A program made the translations under genes and the position numbers. Shown piece by piece: positions 7,178 through 14,036 of a DNA stretch of 14,036 bases. Position 1 is the stretch's first letter, and each line of letters begins with the position of its first letter. The notes under the pieces were generated by a model. It saw nothing but the letters and a program-made list of their open reading frames with translations. It did not search any database and was not told the origin of the DNA. The DNA comes from Planctomycetales bacterium (lineage in GTDB: Bacteria > Planctomycetota > UBA11346): assembly GCA_025362255.1 (NCBI GenBank), contig JANYGY010000129.1:1-14036 (forward strand), given 5' to 3'.

Positions 7178-7192
7178 GTCGGCCGCGCCGAC
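7178..7192 (+). promoter_or_regulatory. Hairpin just upstream of the leuA start codon
   Basis: GTCGGC (7178-7183) and GCCGAC (7187-7192) form a perfect 6-bp stem with a CGC loop, ending 10 nt before the leuA ATG. It covers the place where a Shine-Dalgarno would be, and none is visible. It may affect ribosome access or act as a short attenuator stem. It lacks a T-run. Confidence 0.4.
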
Positions 7193-7202
7193 CCTGAAAA
7201 CC

Positions 7203-8825
7203 ATGAACCCTGCATCGTCCCCTGACGCCAATCGCGTCCTGATCTTCGACACCACCTTGCGCGACGGCGAGCAATCGCCCGGCGCGTCGATGAACTTGAA
7301 TGAAAAACTGGAGATCGCCCGCACCCTCGAAGCTTTGGGCGTCGACATCATCGAGGCCGGCTTTCCGGTCGCCTCGCCCGATGACTTCGCGGCGGTCGAA
7401 GCGATTGCCAGACAATCGACCCGCGCCCGCATCTGCGGCTTGGCGCGCAGCCTGAAGGGCGACATCGAGCGCGCGGCGGCGGCGGTGAAACCAGCCGGTG
7501 ATCGGGCCAGGGTGCACATCTTCCTCGCCACCTCGGCGATCCATCGGCAGTACAAATTGAACAAGGCCAAGGAAGAAATCGTCAAGCAGGCGCGCGAGGC
7601 CGTGGCGTATGGCAAGACCCTGATCGATGACATCGAATTCAGCTGCGAAGATGCCTCGCGCACCGAGCCTGATTTTCTCGCTGAGGTGGTCCAGGCGGTG
7701 ATCGAAGCCGGCGCGCGCACGATCAATATCCCGGATACCGTCGGCTATGCGTATCCCTCTGATTATGCCGAGCTGATCACCGCCTTGCGGGCGAAAGTGC
7801 CCGGCCTCGACCAAGTCGTCATCTCGGTGCATTGCCACAACGATCTGGGGTTGGCGGTGGCCAATTCGCTGGCCGCGGTCCGCGCCGGGGCGCGTCAGGT
7901 CGAATGCACGATCAACGGCATCGGCGAACGGGCCGGCAACTGCTCGCTCGAAGAAGTCGTGATGGCGATGCGCGTGCGCAAAGACCAATTCCCCGGCATC
8001 ACCACCGGCATCGATGCGACCAAATTATTCGGCGCCTCGCGCTTGGTGCAGTCGATCACCGGGCTGCCCCTGCAGCGCAACAAGGCGATCGTCGGCGACA
8101 ATGCATTCGCCCATGAAAGCGGCATCCATCAGCACGGCATGCTGAAGAATCCTGAGACCTACGAAATCATGACTCCGGCTTCGGTCGGCGTGCCGATGAC
8201 CAATCTGGTGCTGGGCAAGCACAGCGGCAAGGCGGCAGTCGAGAAACGCCTGCAGACCCTCGGAGTAGCGGTGCCCGAGACCAACATGACCGCGTTCATG
8301 GAGGCCTTCAAGACGCTGGCCGATCGCAAAAAGGAAATCTACGACGGCGACCTGTTCGCCTTGGTCGAAGAAGTCGTGCGCGGGACGACCGTCTCGATGT
8401 GGAAGCTGGACTATCTGCATTGCTCCTCGGCCTCCGGCGAAAGTGCGGGTAGCGGGGCGATGGCCACCGCGACGGTCAAGCTGACCAAAGACGGCGTGAC
8501 CAAAACCGACGCCGCCACCGGCGACGGTCCAGTTGATGCCGTGATCCAGGCGCTGAACCGCATTTGCGGCGTCGAGGGCACGGTCGAGGATTTCCGGCTG
8601 CGCGCTGTTTCCAAAGGCGGCGACGCCCAAGGCGAAGTGTCGATCCGGGCGAAACTGCGTCCGGTCAGCGCCACCCCGGCAACAGCCCCTAACGATGCCG
8701 TCGTGATCGGCGGCAAGGGCTTGTCGACCGACATCGTGCAAGCTTCGGCGCAGGCATATCTCGATGCGATCAATCGCATGGGATTCCAGATCGGCCGGCT
8801 TGATTACCGCACCACGGTGAATTGA
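7203..8825 (+). CDS. leuA: 2-isopropylmalate synthase, long form with regulatory domain
   Basis: This enzyme condenses acetyl-CoA with 2-oxoisovalerate to 2-isopropylmalate, the committed step of leucine biosynthesis, in the cytoplasm. The 540-residue protein has a TIM barrel with DTTLRDGEQSPG (16-27; Arg20 and Asp21 in the active site), the metal-binding SVHCHNDLG (208-216; His210, His212) and GERAGNCSLEE (241-251; Asn246). The linker contains the catalytic HESGIHQHG (304-312). The C-terminal LeuA allosteric domain (about 395-530) is present, including GDGPVDA, which lines the leucine site in characterised enzymes, so feedback inhibition by leucine is expected. Length fits the long (LeuA type 1) family better than homocitrate or citramalate synthase; citramalate synthase remains a minor alternative. 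ATG 7203 fits the conserved N-terminus. A structured leader precedes the gene and a strong hairpin follows it, so it is probably transcribed alone. Confidence 0.95.
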   Translation: MNPASSPDANRVLIFDTTLRDGEQSPGASMNLNEKLEIARTLEALGVDIIEAGFPVASPDDFAAVEAIARQSTRARICGLARSLKGDIERAAAAVKPAGDRARVHIFLATSAIHRQYKLNKAKEEIVKQAREAVAYGKTLIDDIEFSCEDASRTEPDFLAEVVQAVIEAGARTINIPDTVGYAYPSDYAELITALRAKVPGLDQVVISVHCHNDLGLAVANSLAAVRAGARQVECTINGIGERAGNCSLEEVVMAMRVRKDQFPGITTGIDATKLFGASRLVQSITGLPLQRNKAIVGDNAFAHESGIHQHGMLKNPETYEIMTPASVGVPMTNLVLGKHSGKAAVEKRLQTLGVAVPETNMTAFMEAFKTLADRKKEIYDGDLFALVEEVVRGTTVSMWKLDYLHCSSASGESAGSGAMATATVKLTKDGVTKTDAATGDGPVDAVIQALNRICGVEGTVEDFRLRAVSKGGDAQGEVSIRAKLRPVSATPATAPNDAVVIGGKGLSTDIVQASAQAYLDAINRMGFQIGRLDYRTTVN

Positions 8826-8829
8826 GCAT

Positions 8830-8860
8830 CACCGCGCACGACCGCTGGTCGTGCGCGGTG
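8830..8860 (+). terminator. Strong GC-rich hairpin after leuA
   Basis: A perfect 14-bp stem (8830-8843 with 8847-8860, starting CACCGCGCACG) with a GCT loop begins 5 nt after the leuA stop. No T-run follows, so it is not a canonical intrinsic terminator. Its stability and position still favour a terminator or a 3'-end stabiliser separating leuA from argC. Confidence 0.55.
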
Positions 8861-8939
8861 CGTGTGCTGAAAACGGTATGCACGCCCAGTGTCCACCTCG
8901 ACCTTCCCTTCATCCTTCAGCGATCACGCTGCTGGCATC

Positions 8940-9986
8940 ATGAATCCCATCCCCGTCGCGATTCTCGGTGCCACTGGATATGCGGGTGAAGTGTCCGTCC
9001 GCATTCTGCTGAATCATCCTGGCTTCAAAATTGTCCACGCCGGCAGCGATCGGGTTGCGGGTCAACCGTTGGCGCAGGTCGTCCCGGCGTTTGCCGGTGA
9101 AACCGATCTCATATTGGCGCCGGACACCGTTGACGCGATCCGCGCGAGTGGCGCCCAGGCCGTGATCCTGGCGAAAAAAAGTGTCGAGGTCACCAAGGTG
9201 GTGCCGGCGCTCTTGGCCGCTGGCTTGAAGCTGGTCGACATCGGTGCGGAATTCCGCCTGCGCGATCCGGCAGCGTATCTAACTTGGCATAAGGAAGACC
9301 ACCATTGCCCGGAACTGCTAGCAGAGGCGGTTTACGGCTTGAGCGAGACCCACACTGCGGCGATCCGCGCAGCACGCGTAGTCGGCAATCCCGGCTGCTA
9401 TGCGACCTCGATCCTGCTGCCGCTGATCCCGTTGATGCGCGCTGGGCTGCTTGAACCCCAGGCGCCGCTGGTGGCCGTCGGCTACAGTGGCGTATCCGGC
9501 GCAGGCAAGAAGTTCGCCGAAGGTAACAATAATTTATTTTACGCGATGGACGGCAATCTGCATGCCTACAAACCAGTCGGCCATCAACACACCGGAGAAG
9601 TGGATCAGGAACTGAGCGCAGCGGCGGCATCTCCGGTGCATCTGAGTTTCATCCCGCATCTGGCCCCGCTGACCCGGGGAATCCACACCACTCTGACCGC
9701 GACGCTGCGCACCGGAGTAACTTTGACTCAGGTCGTCGATACCTGGCACAGCAGTTATAAGGGCCGGCCCTTCATCCGGATTCGCCCTGGCCCGCAGCAG
9801 GTCGAGGTCAGCAATGTCGCGGGCACCAATTTCGCTGATTTCGGCGCCGCGATCGACGGTCGCACGCTGATCATCTCGTCGGCCATCGACAACCTGGTCA
9901 AGGGCGCCAGCGGCCAGGCGGTGCAGAATCTCAATCTGATGTTCGGCTATCCCGAAGAGACCGGATTGCTGCATCGCGGGCTGTAA
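8940..9986 (+). CDS. argC: N-acetyl-gamma-glutamyl-phosphate reductase
   Basis: This enzyme carries out the NADPH-dependent reduction of N-acetylglutamyl phosphate to the semialdehyde, the third step of arginine biosynthesis. The 348-residue protein starts MNPIPVAILGATGYAG, with the Rossmann motif GATGYAG at 10-16. The catalytic Cys153 lies in GNPGCYAT (149-156), and conserved GYSGVSGAGK (181-190) and FIPHLAPLTRG (237-247) follow. Length and motifs are those of the classic long ArgC (about 340-350). An in-frame GTG at 8889 would add 17 residues unlike the family, so ATG 8940 is preferred; neither has a clear Shine-Dalgarno. The gene follows leuA after a strong hairpin, and no other arg gene is in view. 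A 5-bp inverted repeat (CCCGG/CCGGG, 10002-10016) after the stop is too weak to call a terminator. Confidence 0.95.
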   Translation: MNPIPVAILGATGYAGEVSVRILLNHPGFKIVHAGSDRVAGQPLAQVVPAFAGETDLILAPDTVDAIRASGAQAVILAKKSVEVTKVVPALLAAGLKLVDIGAEFRLRDPAAYLTWHKEDHHCPELLAEAVYGLSETHTAAIRAARVVGNPGCYATSILLPLIPLMRAGLLEPQAPLVAVGYSGVSGAGKKFAEGNNNLFYAMDGNLHAYKPVGHQHTGEVDQELSAAAASPVHLSFIPHLAPLTRGIHTTLTATLRTGVTLTQVVDTWHSSYKGRPFIRIRPGPQQVEVSNVAGTNFADFGAAIDGRTLIISSAIDNLVKGASGQAVQNLNLMFGYPEETGLLHRGL

Positions 9987-10040
9987 AATAAGCGTGGGGA
10001 TCCCGGAGGAACCGGGTCAACTCACAAGTCGGCTCGCCCC

Positions 10041-10709
10041 TTACTTGGAGCTTAACCACATTCCTCGCAATAACGGAATGGTATCCCCCTTCAATTCTGT
10101 TGCGGCAACAACAACGTGGGCGCGGGAAAATGCGAACAACCGTCCATGTCCGGTTCCCAACGTTGGTCCATCTTGGACATGCATATGGATATGGGGGAAC
10201 GTGGTATTTCCACTGTTGCCGACCAGACCTAAGAGGTCACCTGATTTAAGCACATCGCCAGCTTTGATCCGCAAACTCTTCTGCTTAAAATGAGCCAGAA
10301 CGACATATTCATTCTCAAGCGACTTGATCATTACGTAATTTCCATAGACATTTTTGGCATCGGTTTCGCCAATCTCATTATCTTTCGACTCCGAGTGGCA
10401 ATCGACCACGACCCCCTCGCACGGAGCGACGATGGTCTCTCCGAATGAAAAATAATCCGTGGTGAGTTTCCCTTCACCCTTTGTCAAATTTCTGCTTTCC
10501 GTTCTCACTATATCAATTCCATATTCCTGTTCTGGTACACCCATGTGGGCGTTGACATTCAACGTATCCCCGCCCTGCACAACAAACCAGATTCCGCTCC
10601 GGAATGGCACTGAATAATTCCCCTTCGCCCTCACTTGGGCGAATTCATCCTCCGAAAATGCTGCGCTCATCGATACAAGAATAAGAAGAGCGATCTTAAG
10701 CGAATTCAT
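10041..10709 (-). CDS. Secreted M23-family (LytM/lysostaphin-type) peptidase-like protein
   Basis: This is a predicted exported protein of 222 residues. A short signal peptide (about 1-19, hydrophobic IALLILVSMSAAF) is followed by an M23-like zinc peptidase fold. Candidate zinc ligands are His55 (NVNAHMG), Asp66 (YGIDIV), His140 (VLAHF) and His173/His175 (HIHMH). The hairpin-loop GDLLGLVGNSGNTTFPH matches the classic GxxIGxxGxTG-x(n)-HxH region. Family members cut peptide cross-links in peptidoglycan or act as non-catalytic regulators; here the key residues look complete. AGGAA at 10715-10719 sits 5 nt before the ATG. Base composition is well below its neighbours: three 60-nt lines I counted give 35-42% G+C, against 60-70% nearby, suggesting recent transfer. 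The gene is convergent with argC and isolated from the E1 gene by a terminator. Confidence 0.85.
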   Translation of the reverse strand: MNSLKIALLILVSMSAAFSEDEFAQVRAKGNYSVPFRSGIWFVVQGGDTLNVNAHMGVPEQEYGIDIVRTESRNLTKGEGKLTTDYFSFGETIVAPCEGVVVDCHSESKDNEIGETDAKNVYGNYVMIKSLENEYVVLAHFKQKSLRIKAGDVLKSGDLLGLVGNSGNTTFPHIHMHVQDGPTLGTGHGRLFAFSRAHVVVAATELKGDTIPLLRGMWLSSK

Positions 10710-10733
10710 CGGAGTTCCTGTCCCTGCTTACTG

Positions 10734-10769
10734 AAAAAAAACAGCCTGCGGACGTTGTCCGCAGGCTGT
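10734..10769 (-). terminator. Intrinsic terminator of the E1 dehydrogenase gene
   Basis: Read on the minus strand, a perfect 13-bp GC-rich stem (10757-10769 with 10741-10753, loop of 3 nt) is followed directly by a T-run (complement of the A-run 10734-10741). It begins 26 nt after the E1 stop codon and lies just before the peptidase gene. This is a canonical rho-independent terminator. Confidence 0.9.
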
Positions 10770-10795
10770 GTGCATCGTACATTCGTCAGGTAATC

Positions 10796-13102
10796 TCAAC
10801 TCTTGCCGAGCTGCTTCTTGACCGCAGCCACGATGTCCTCGGCCCACACCAGGTAGGCCTTTTCCATGCCTTTGGCCTGGGGCGAGATCGAGGCGGCGGC
10901 GCCAAGGCGCACCGGCGGGGCGTCGAGGTAGTCGAACGCCCGGGTGACGATCTGGTCGGCGACTTCAGCGGTGAACGAACCCATCTTTACCGCTTGGCTG
11001 GCGATCACGACCTTGCCGGTTTTCTTGACGCTGGCGACGACCGTGTCGTAGTCGAAGGGCACCAGGGTGCGGGCATCGATCACTTCCAGGCCGATGCCTT
11101 CCTTGGCCAGCATTTCAGCGGCTTTGATGGCTTCGTTCACGACATAGCTCCAACCGACAAACGTGCAGTCCTTGCCGGTGGTCTTGACCGCGGCGACGCC
11201 GAACGGGATTTCGTATTCGGTTTCGGGGACCACGCCCTTCATCGCGTAGAGCAGTTGGCCCTCGACATAAAGCACCGGATTATCGTCGCGGATCGCGGTC
11301 TTCAGCAGTCCCTTGGCGTCATAGGGATTTGACGGCACGACTACCCGGATGCCGGGCGTGTGGCAGAAGATCGATTCGATCGACTGGCTGTGCTGGCCGC
11401 CGTAGCCCTTGCCGCCGCCGGCCGAAGCACGGACGACCAACGGCACCGTGCGCGCGCCGCCGGACATGTAGTGCCATTTGGCGGCTTGATTCGAAATCTG
11501 GTCAGAAGCCTGGAGGGCGAAGTCGAAGTACATCAGCTCGACTACCGGCCGCAGCCCGGCCATCGCAGCGCCGACGGCGGTACCGCAGATCGCTGACTCG
11601 CTGATCGAGGCGTTGAACACCCGCTCGCGGCCGAACATCTCCATCATCCCCGCGGTGACGAAGAACGCGCCGCCGTAATCGGCGATGTCCTCGCCATAGG
11701 TGATCACCCGGCGATCGCGCAGCATTTCTTCAACGAGGGCCTCGCGGATCGCATCCTTGTACGTGATCATGCCCTTTTCATCGCGCTTGGCGACGACTGC
11801 CGGGCCGATCGCCGAACCCTTGAATTCCGCAGGCACGGTCACTGATTTCGAATCAGTGTAGAGGTATTGGTAGAGCGCCTTTGGATCGGGATCGGGGCTG
11901 AACGCAGCTTTGACCGCCTGCTCGGCGTTGCGGTCGAAAGCAGTCTTGTACATCCCGTCGATATCTGCCTGGGTGCAGATTCCGCAGTCGACCAGCTGCT
12001 TGGCGTACGTGATCAGCGGATCGATGTCGCGCCACGCCTGTTCTTCTTCTTTGCGCCGATAGGCCTTGCGCGGATCCGACAGGGAATGGCCGTAATAGCG
12101 GTAGGTGATCAGTTCTTTGAGCATCGCGCCGGCACCCATGCGGGCGTCGGCAACAGCTTTCTTGAAACAACGGCGGACGGCCAGGATGTCCATGCCGTTG
12201 ACCACTTCGGCATGCATCGCGTCTTGCGAGAAACCCCAAGCGCGGGCCGCCATATACGGGACATCGCACAATTCGCCGTGGGTCTGGCCGGTCATCGCAT
12301 AGAGATTGTTGAGCAGCGCATAGATCACCGGCACGCCGAACGAGCGCCCCTGGAGACCGTTCTTGAACTGCGGCATGGTCGCCATCTGCAGCGACTCGAG
12401 GGTGATGCCGTTGGAAAACGCGCCGTCGCCGACGAAGCTGACCGCAACCTTGCCATCTTGCAGATAGCGCGAGGCATACGCCGCACCGAGGGCGATCGGG
12501 GTCCCGCCGCCGACGATCGCGTTGGCGCCGAGATGTCCGCAGGAAAAGTCCGCGATGTGCATCGAGCCGCCGCGACCCTTGCAGTAGCCATGCTCTTTGC
12601 CGAACAGTTCGGCGATGCAGCGGTAGACGTGATCCTTGAGCAGCATGTCGCGCAAATCTGCATCGTCTTTGGCACTGTGCTGGATCGTGTAATAGACCAC
12701 GCGGGCATCCATCTGCGCCCGGTTCATGTGCAGGATCGCGGCGAAGCCCTTGGCCATCGAATCGCCATGACCGCGATGGGTCGAGGTGATGTAGTCATCC
12801 CAGTTGAGCACCGCGCAGGCGCCGACCGAGGACGCTTCTTGACCGATCGAAAGATGAGTCGGGCCCTGGTATTCGTACTTGCCGGCCAGCGGCTCATAGG
12901 CACCTGAACGCAACTGATAGATCATCTCTTCGAGGGCGCGCACCGCGCACATCTGGACATAGAGCGACACCGCCTCGGCTTTGTCGATCGAGCCACTGGC
13001 GAGCTCTTCCTTCAAGGTCGTCTTGGTCTGGAAAACCGGGATGTCCTGGGCCTTCAAAACAGACGGGGTGAAGACAGGCATGCAGTCGATCGACAAAACC
13101 AT
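10796..13102 (-). CDS. Fused alpha-beta E1 component of a thiamine-diphosphate 2-oxoacid dehydrogenase (pyruvate or branched-chain type)
   Basis: This enzyme decarboxylates a 2-oxo acid and passes the acyl group to a lipoyl E2. The 768-residue chain carries both E1 subunits. The alpha part (about 40-415) has GPTHLSIGQEA (80-90), TSTHRGHGD (107-114), GRGGSMH (176-182), the ThDP/Mg motif GDGAFSNG (225-232) ending in NN (265-266), and the regulatory-loop motif YYGHSLSDPRKAYR (336-349). The beta part (about 445-768) has TYKDAIREAL, GEDIADYGG (470-478; Glu471 is the likely ThDP-activating residue), the conserved GGQHSQS (568-574), and DARTLVPFD (676-684). Fused E1 proteins exist in several phyla; separate subunits are commoner. 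Substrate choice among pyruvate, 2-oxoisovalerate and acetoin cannot be read from motifs. No E2 or E3 gene is in the window. GGAG 6 nt upstream supports ATG 13102 over Met8. Confidence 0.9.
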   Translation of the reverse strand: MVLSIDCMPVFTPSVLKAQDIPVFQTKTTLKEELASGSIDKAEAVSLYVQMCAVRALEEMIYQLRSGAYEPLAGKYEYQGPTHLSIGQEASSVGACAVLNWDDYITSTHRGHGDSMAKGFAAILHMNRAQMDARVVYYTIQHSAKDDADLRDMLLKDHVYRCIAELFGKEHGYCKGRGGSMHIADFSCGHLGANAIVGGGTPIALGAAYASRYLQDGKVAVSFVGDGAFSNGITLESLQMATMPQFKNGLQGRSFGVPVIYALLNNLYAMTGQTHGELCDVPYMAARAWGFSQDAMHAEVVNGMDILAVRRCFKKAVADARMGAGAMLKELITYRYYGHSLSDPRKAYRRKEEEQAWRDIDPLITYAKQLVDCGICTQADIDGMYKTAFDRNAEQAVKAAFSPDPDPKALYQYLYTDSKSVTVPAEFKGSAIGPAVVAKRDEKGMITYKDAIREALVEEMLRDRRVITYGEDIADYGGAFFVTAGMMEMFGRERVFNASISESAICGTAVGAAMAGLRPVVELMYFDFALQASDQISNQAAKWHYMSGGARTVPLVVRASAGGGKGYGGQHSQSIESIFCHTPGIRVVVPSNPYDAKGLLKTAIRDDNPVLYVEGQLLYAMKGVVPETEYEIPFGVAAVKTTGKDCTFVGWSYVVNEAIKAAEMLAKEGIGLEVIDARTLVPFDYDTVVASVKKTGKVVIASQAVKMGSFTAEVADQIVTRAFDYLDAPPVRLGAAASISPQAKGMEKAYLVWAEDIVAAVKKQLGKS

Positions 13103-13108
13103 GAAAAG

Positions 13109-13112
13109 CTCC
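13109..13112 (-). promoter_or_regulatory. Shine-Dalgarno of the E1 gene
   Basis: GGAG on the minus strand lies 6 nt before ATG 13100-13102. It is the best ribosome site near this gene and decides the start in favour of the longer reading. Confidence 0.65.
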
Positions 13113-13144
13113 GAATTCAGCGGTTGGCAGGCAACGAGGGGGAC

Positions 13145-13173
13145 AAGCTAAACTGCGAAATCATCGGCGTCAA
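13145..13173 (-). promoter_or_regulatory. Possible sigma70-type promoter of the E1 gene
   Basis: On the minus strand, TTGACG (13173-13168) is followed after exactly 17 nt by TAGCTT (13150-13145). The -35 box matches consensus at five of six positions; the -10 box matches at only three. It lies about 40 nt upstream of the E1 start codon, in the only sizeable gap before that gene. This is weak evidence from spacing and one good box. Confidence 0.35.
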
Positions 13174-13200
13174 TACGCAATGAAAACGACTTTGATGGGT

Positions 13201-14036
13201 TTAGAACCGACCATCGGCGGGCCGAATTGCCTGACTCGGTTCAGTGGGCGGCTGGTGCAATTCGACCTCGGTTGGAGCCTTGGCCGGGGCGCTGATCGGC
13301 AGCGGTAAAGCCAATGGCGCAAACGAAAACGGCACCGTTTGGAACTCTTCGATAGTAAAGAAGCCAATCGCCAAGGTCGCATCCGCAGGCGTGTCCTCGG
13401 GCAGCATCCTGGTGACCGTATTGGTCTCGTTATCGAGGTCATCGTTCTGCTCATCCACCGTCAGTTCGTCGCCGGCGGCAGTGGTCAAGCGCAGGTGGGC
13501 GAATCGCATCGCAGCGGCGGCATTGAAGGTCACCCGCAAGTGGCCGTCATCGCCGCGCGCCAGGGTGAACTCCGGCCCCTTCAGCTTGGCCAGAGCCACT
13601 GGTTTGCCGATCCAGGCTGACAGCGGTTTGAGGGAAGCCTCCTGCGGTTGATTGCGCACCAAGTGGACGGTGCCGGTGCCTTTGAATTCCCGCAGACCAG
13701 AAAATGGCGCGCTGGGGGCGTGAATTTTGATCTGCGTGTAGGACGGCTGGTTTCTCCCAAGCTCGATATCGTGATGGTAATTTCCTTCGCCATCGGTTTT
13801 CGGCAGCAGCAGGTCGGTGCCGGCGGCGTCACGCGCAGCAGTGAGCACGACGGTCGGTTGGCCGATCACCCGCCAACCGGGGGGCGGAGTGATCGCCAGC
13901 GTGATCCACAGCCAGCTCTCATCCCACTCCAATCCATCTGTTTTTTTCTCCCAACCAATGCTCAGCCACGCCCGGTCGACCGTGATCGACGACGTGGGAA
14001 CTCCTGATTTCTGCGCCGGCAAGGGCGTTGGGACAG
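13201..14036 (-). CDS. Unrecognised protein, C-terminal part (5' end beyond window)
   Basis: The minus-strand frame stays open to the right edge of the window with no stop, so the TTG at 14020-14022 is probably not the start; the residues before it (VPTP) continue the same Pro-rich style. The visible part, about 278 residues, is rich in alternating hydrophobic and polar stretches that suggest beta-sandwich folds (for example WLWITLAITPPPGWRV and HLRVTFNAAAAMRFAHLRL), with an acidic patch (DEQNDDLDNET) and a Pro-rich tail before the TAA at 13201-13203. I see no catalytic motif, transmembrane helix or known repeat. Two segments, about residues 13-110 and 135-250 from the TTG, could be two related beta domains. 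It lies 98 nt upstream of the E1 gene on the same strand. A surface or periplasmic role is only a guess; any signal peptide would be outside the window. Confidence 0.7.
   Translation of the reverse strand, partial: VPTPLPAQKSGVPTSSITVDRAWLSIGWEKKTDGLEWDESWLWITLAITPPPGWRVIGQPTVVLTAARDAAGTDLLLPKTDGEGNYHHDIELGRNQPSYTQIKIHAPSAPFSGLREFKGTGTVHLVRNQPQEASLKPLSAWIGKPVALAKLKGPEFTLARGDDGHLRVTFNAAAAMRFAHLRLTTAAGDELTVDEQNDDLDNETNTVTRMLPEDTPADATLAIGFFTIEEFQTVPFSFAPLALPLPISAPAKAPTEVELHQPPTEPSQAIRPADGRF

Noticed and set aside
7083..7988. Long open frame antisense to leuA and its leader
   Set aside because: It overlaps the highly conserved leuA barrel on the other strand and shows no domain.
10002..10016. 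CCCGG/CCGGG inverted repeat between argC and the peptidase gene as a terminator
   Set aside because: It is only a 5-bp stem with no T-run on either strand.
9994..10293. Plus-strand open frame after argC
   Set aside because: It runs antisense to the M23 peptidase, which has a signal peptide, zinc-site motifs and a Shine-Dalgarno; the plus-strand frame has none.
11867..12907. Long open frame antisense to the E1 dehydrogenase gene
   Set aside because: It is a shadow of GC-rich codon usage; the opposite strand encodes a clear E1 protein with all motifs, and the antisense product resembles no family.

Overview
The window is GC-rich (about 60-70% in most coding lines) and densely coded, and looks like bacterial chromosome. 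The gene repertoire points to the PVC superphylum, most likely Planctomycetota or a relative: a membrane-anchored Hanks-type Ser/Thr kinase with a large extracytoplasmic beta-rich domain, a MORN-repeat lipoprotein fused to a thioredoxin-fold domain, and a single-chain alpha-beta E1 dehydrogenase. This placement is inferred from gene content only; no rRNA or marker-gene comparison was possible. No mobile element, CRISPR array, tRNA or rRNA is visible.

Layout. Positions 1-1496 (+) hold the motor and gamma domains of an FtsK/SpoIIIE DNA translocase whose N-terminus lies off the left edge. A small fluoride channel gene (crcB/fluC, - strand, 1524-1883) is convergent with it. Divergent from crcB is a two-gene + strand unit: a MORN/thioredoxin lipoprotein (2022-3533) and, 4 nt later, a transmembrane Ser/Thr kinase (3538-5343). 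Next come ribonuclease Z (5402-6354), interrupted by what looks like a one-base deletion near 5721, and a Cam-like gamma carbonic anhydrase (6412-6972).

A 230-nt gap then precedes leuA (7203-8825, 2-isopropylmalate synthase). The gap holds unusually ordered inverted repeats: a 9-bp closing stem, two internal arms and a further hairpin next to the leuA start. A strong 14-bp hairpin follows leuA. argC (8940-9986) comes next, so this is an amino-acid biosynthesis block (leucine, arginine).

The right third is on the - strand. It has an AT-richer M23-family peptidase gene (10041-10709) with its own Shine-Dalgarno, a textbook intrinsic terminator (10734-10769), a fused E1 alpha/beta 2-oxoacid dehydrogenase (10796-13102) with a plausible promoter and a clear Shine-Dalgarno, and the C-terminal part of an unrecognised protein running off the right edge (13201-14036).

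Most of this is housekeeping. The points most worth a second look are the structured leuA leader, the lipoprotein/kinase pair, the frameshift in ribonuclease Z, the compositionally foreign peptidase, and the atypical thiamine-diphosphate motif in E1. No clear novel defence or biosynthetic system is visible.
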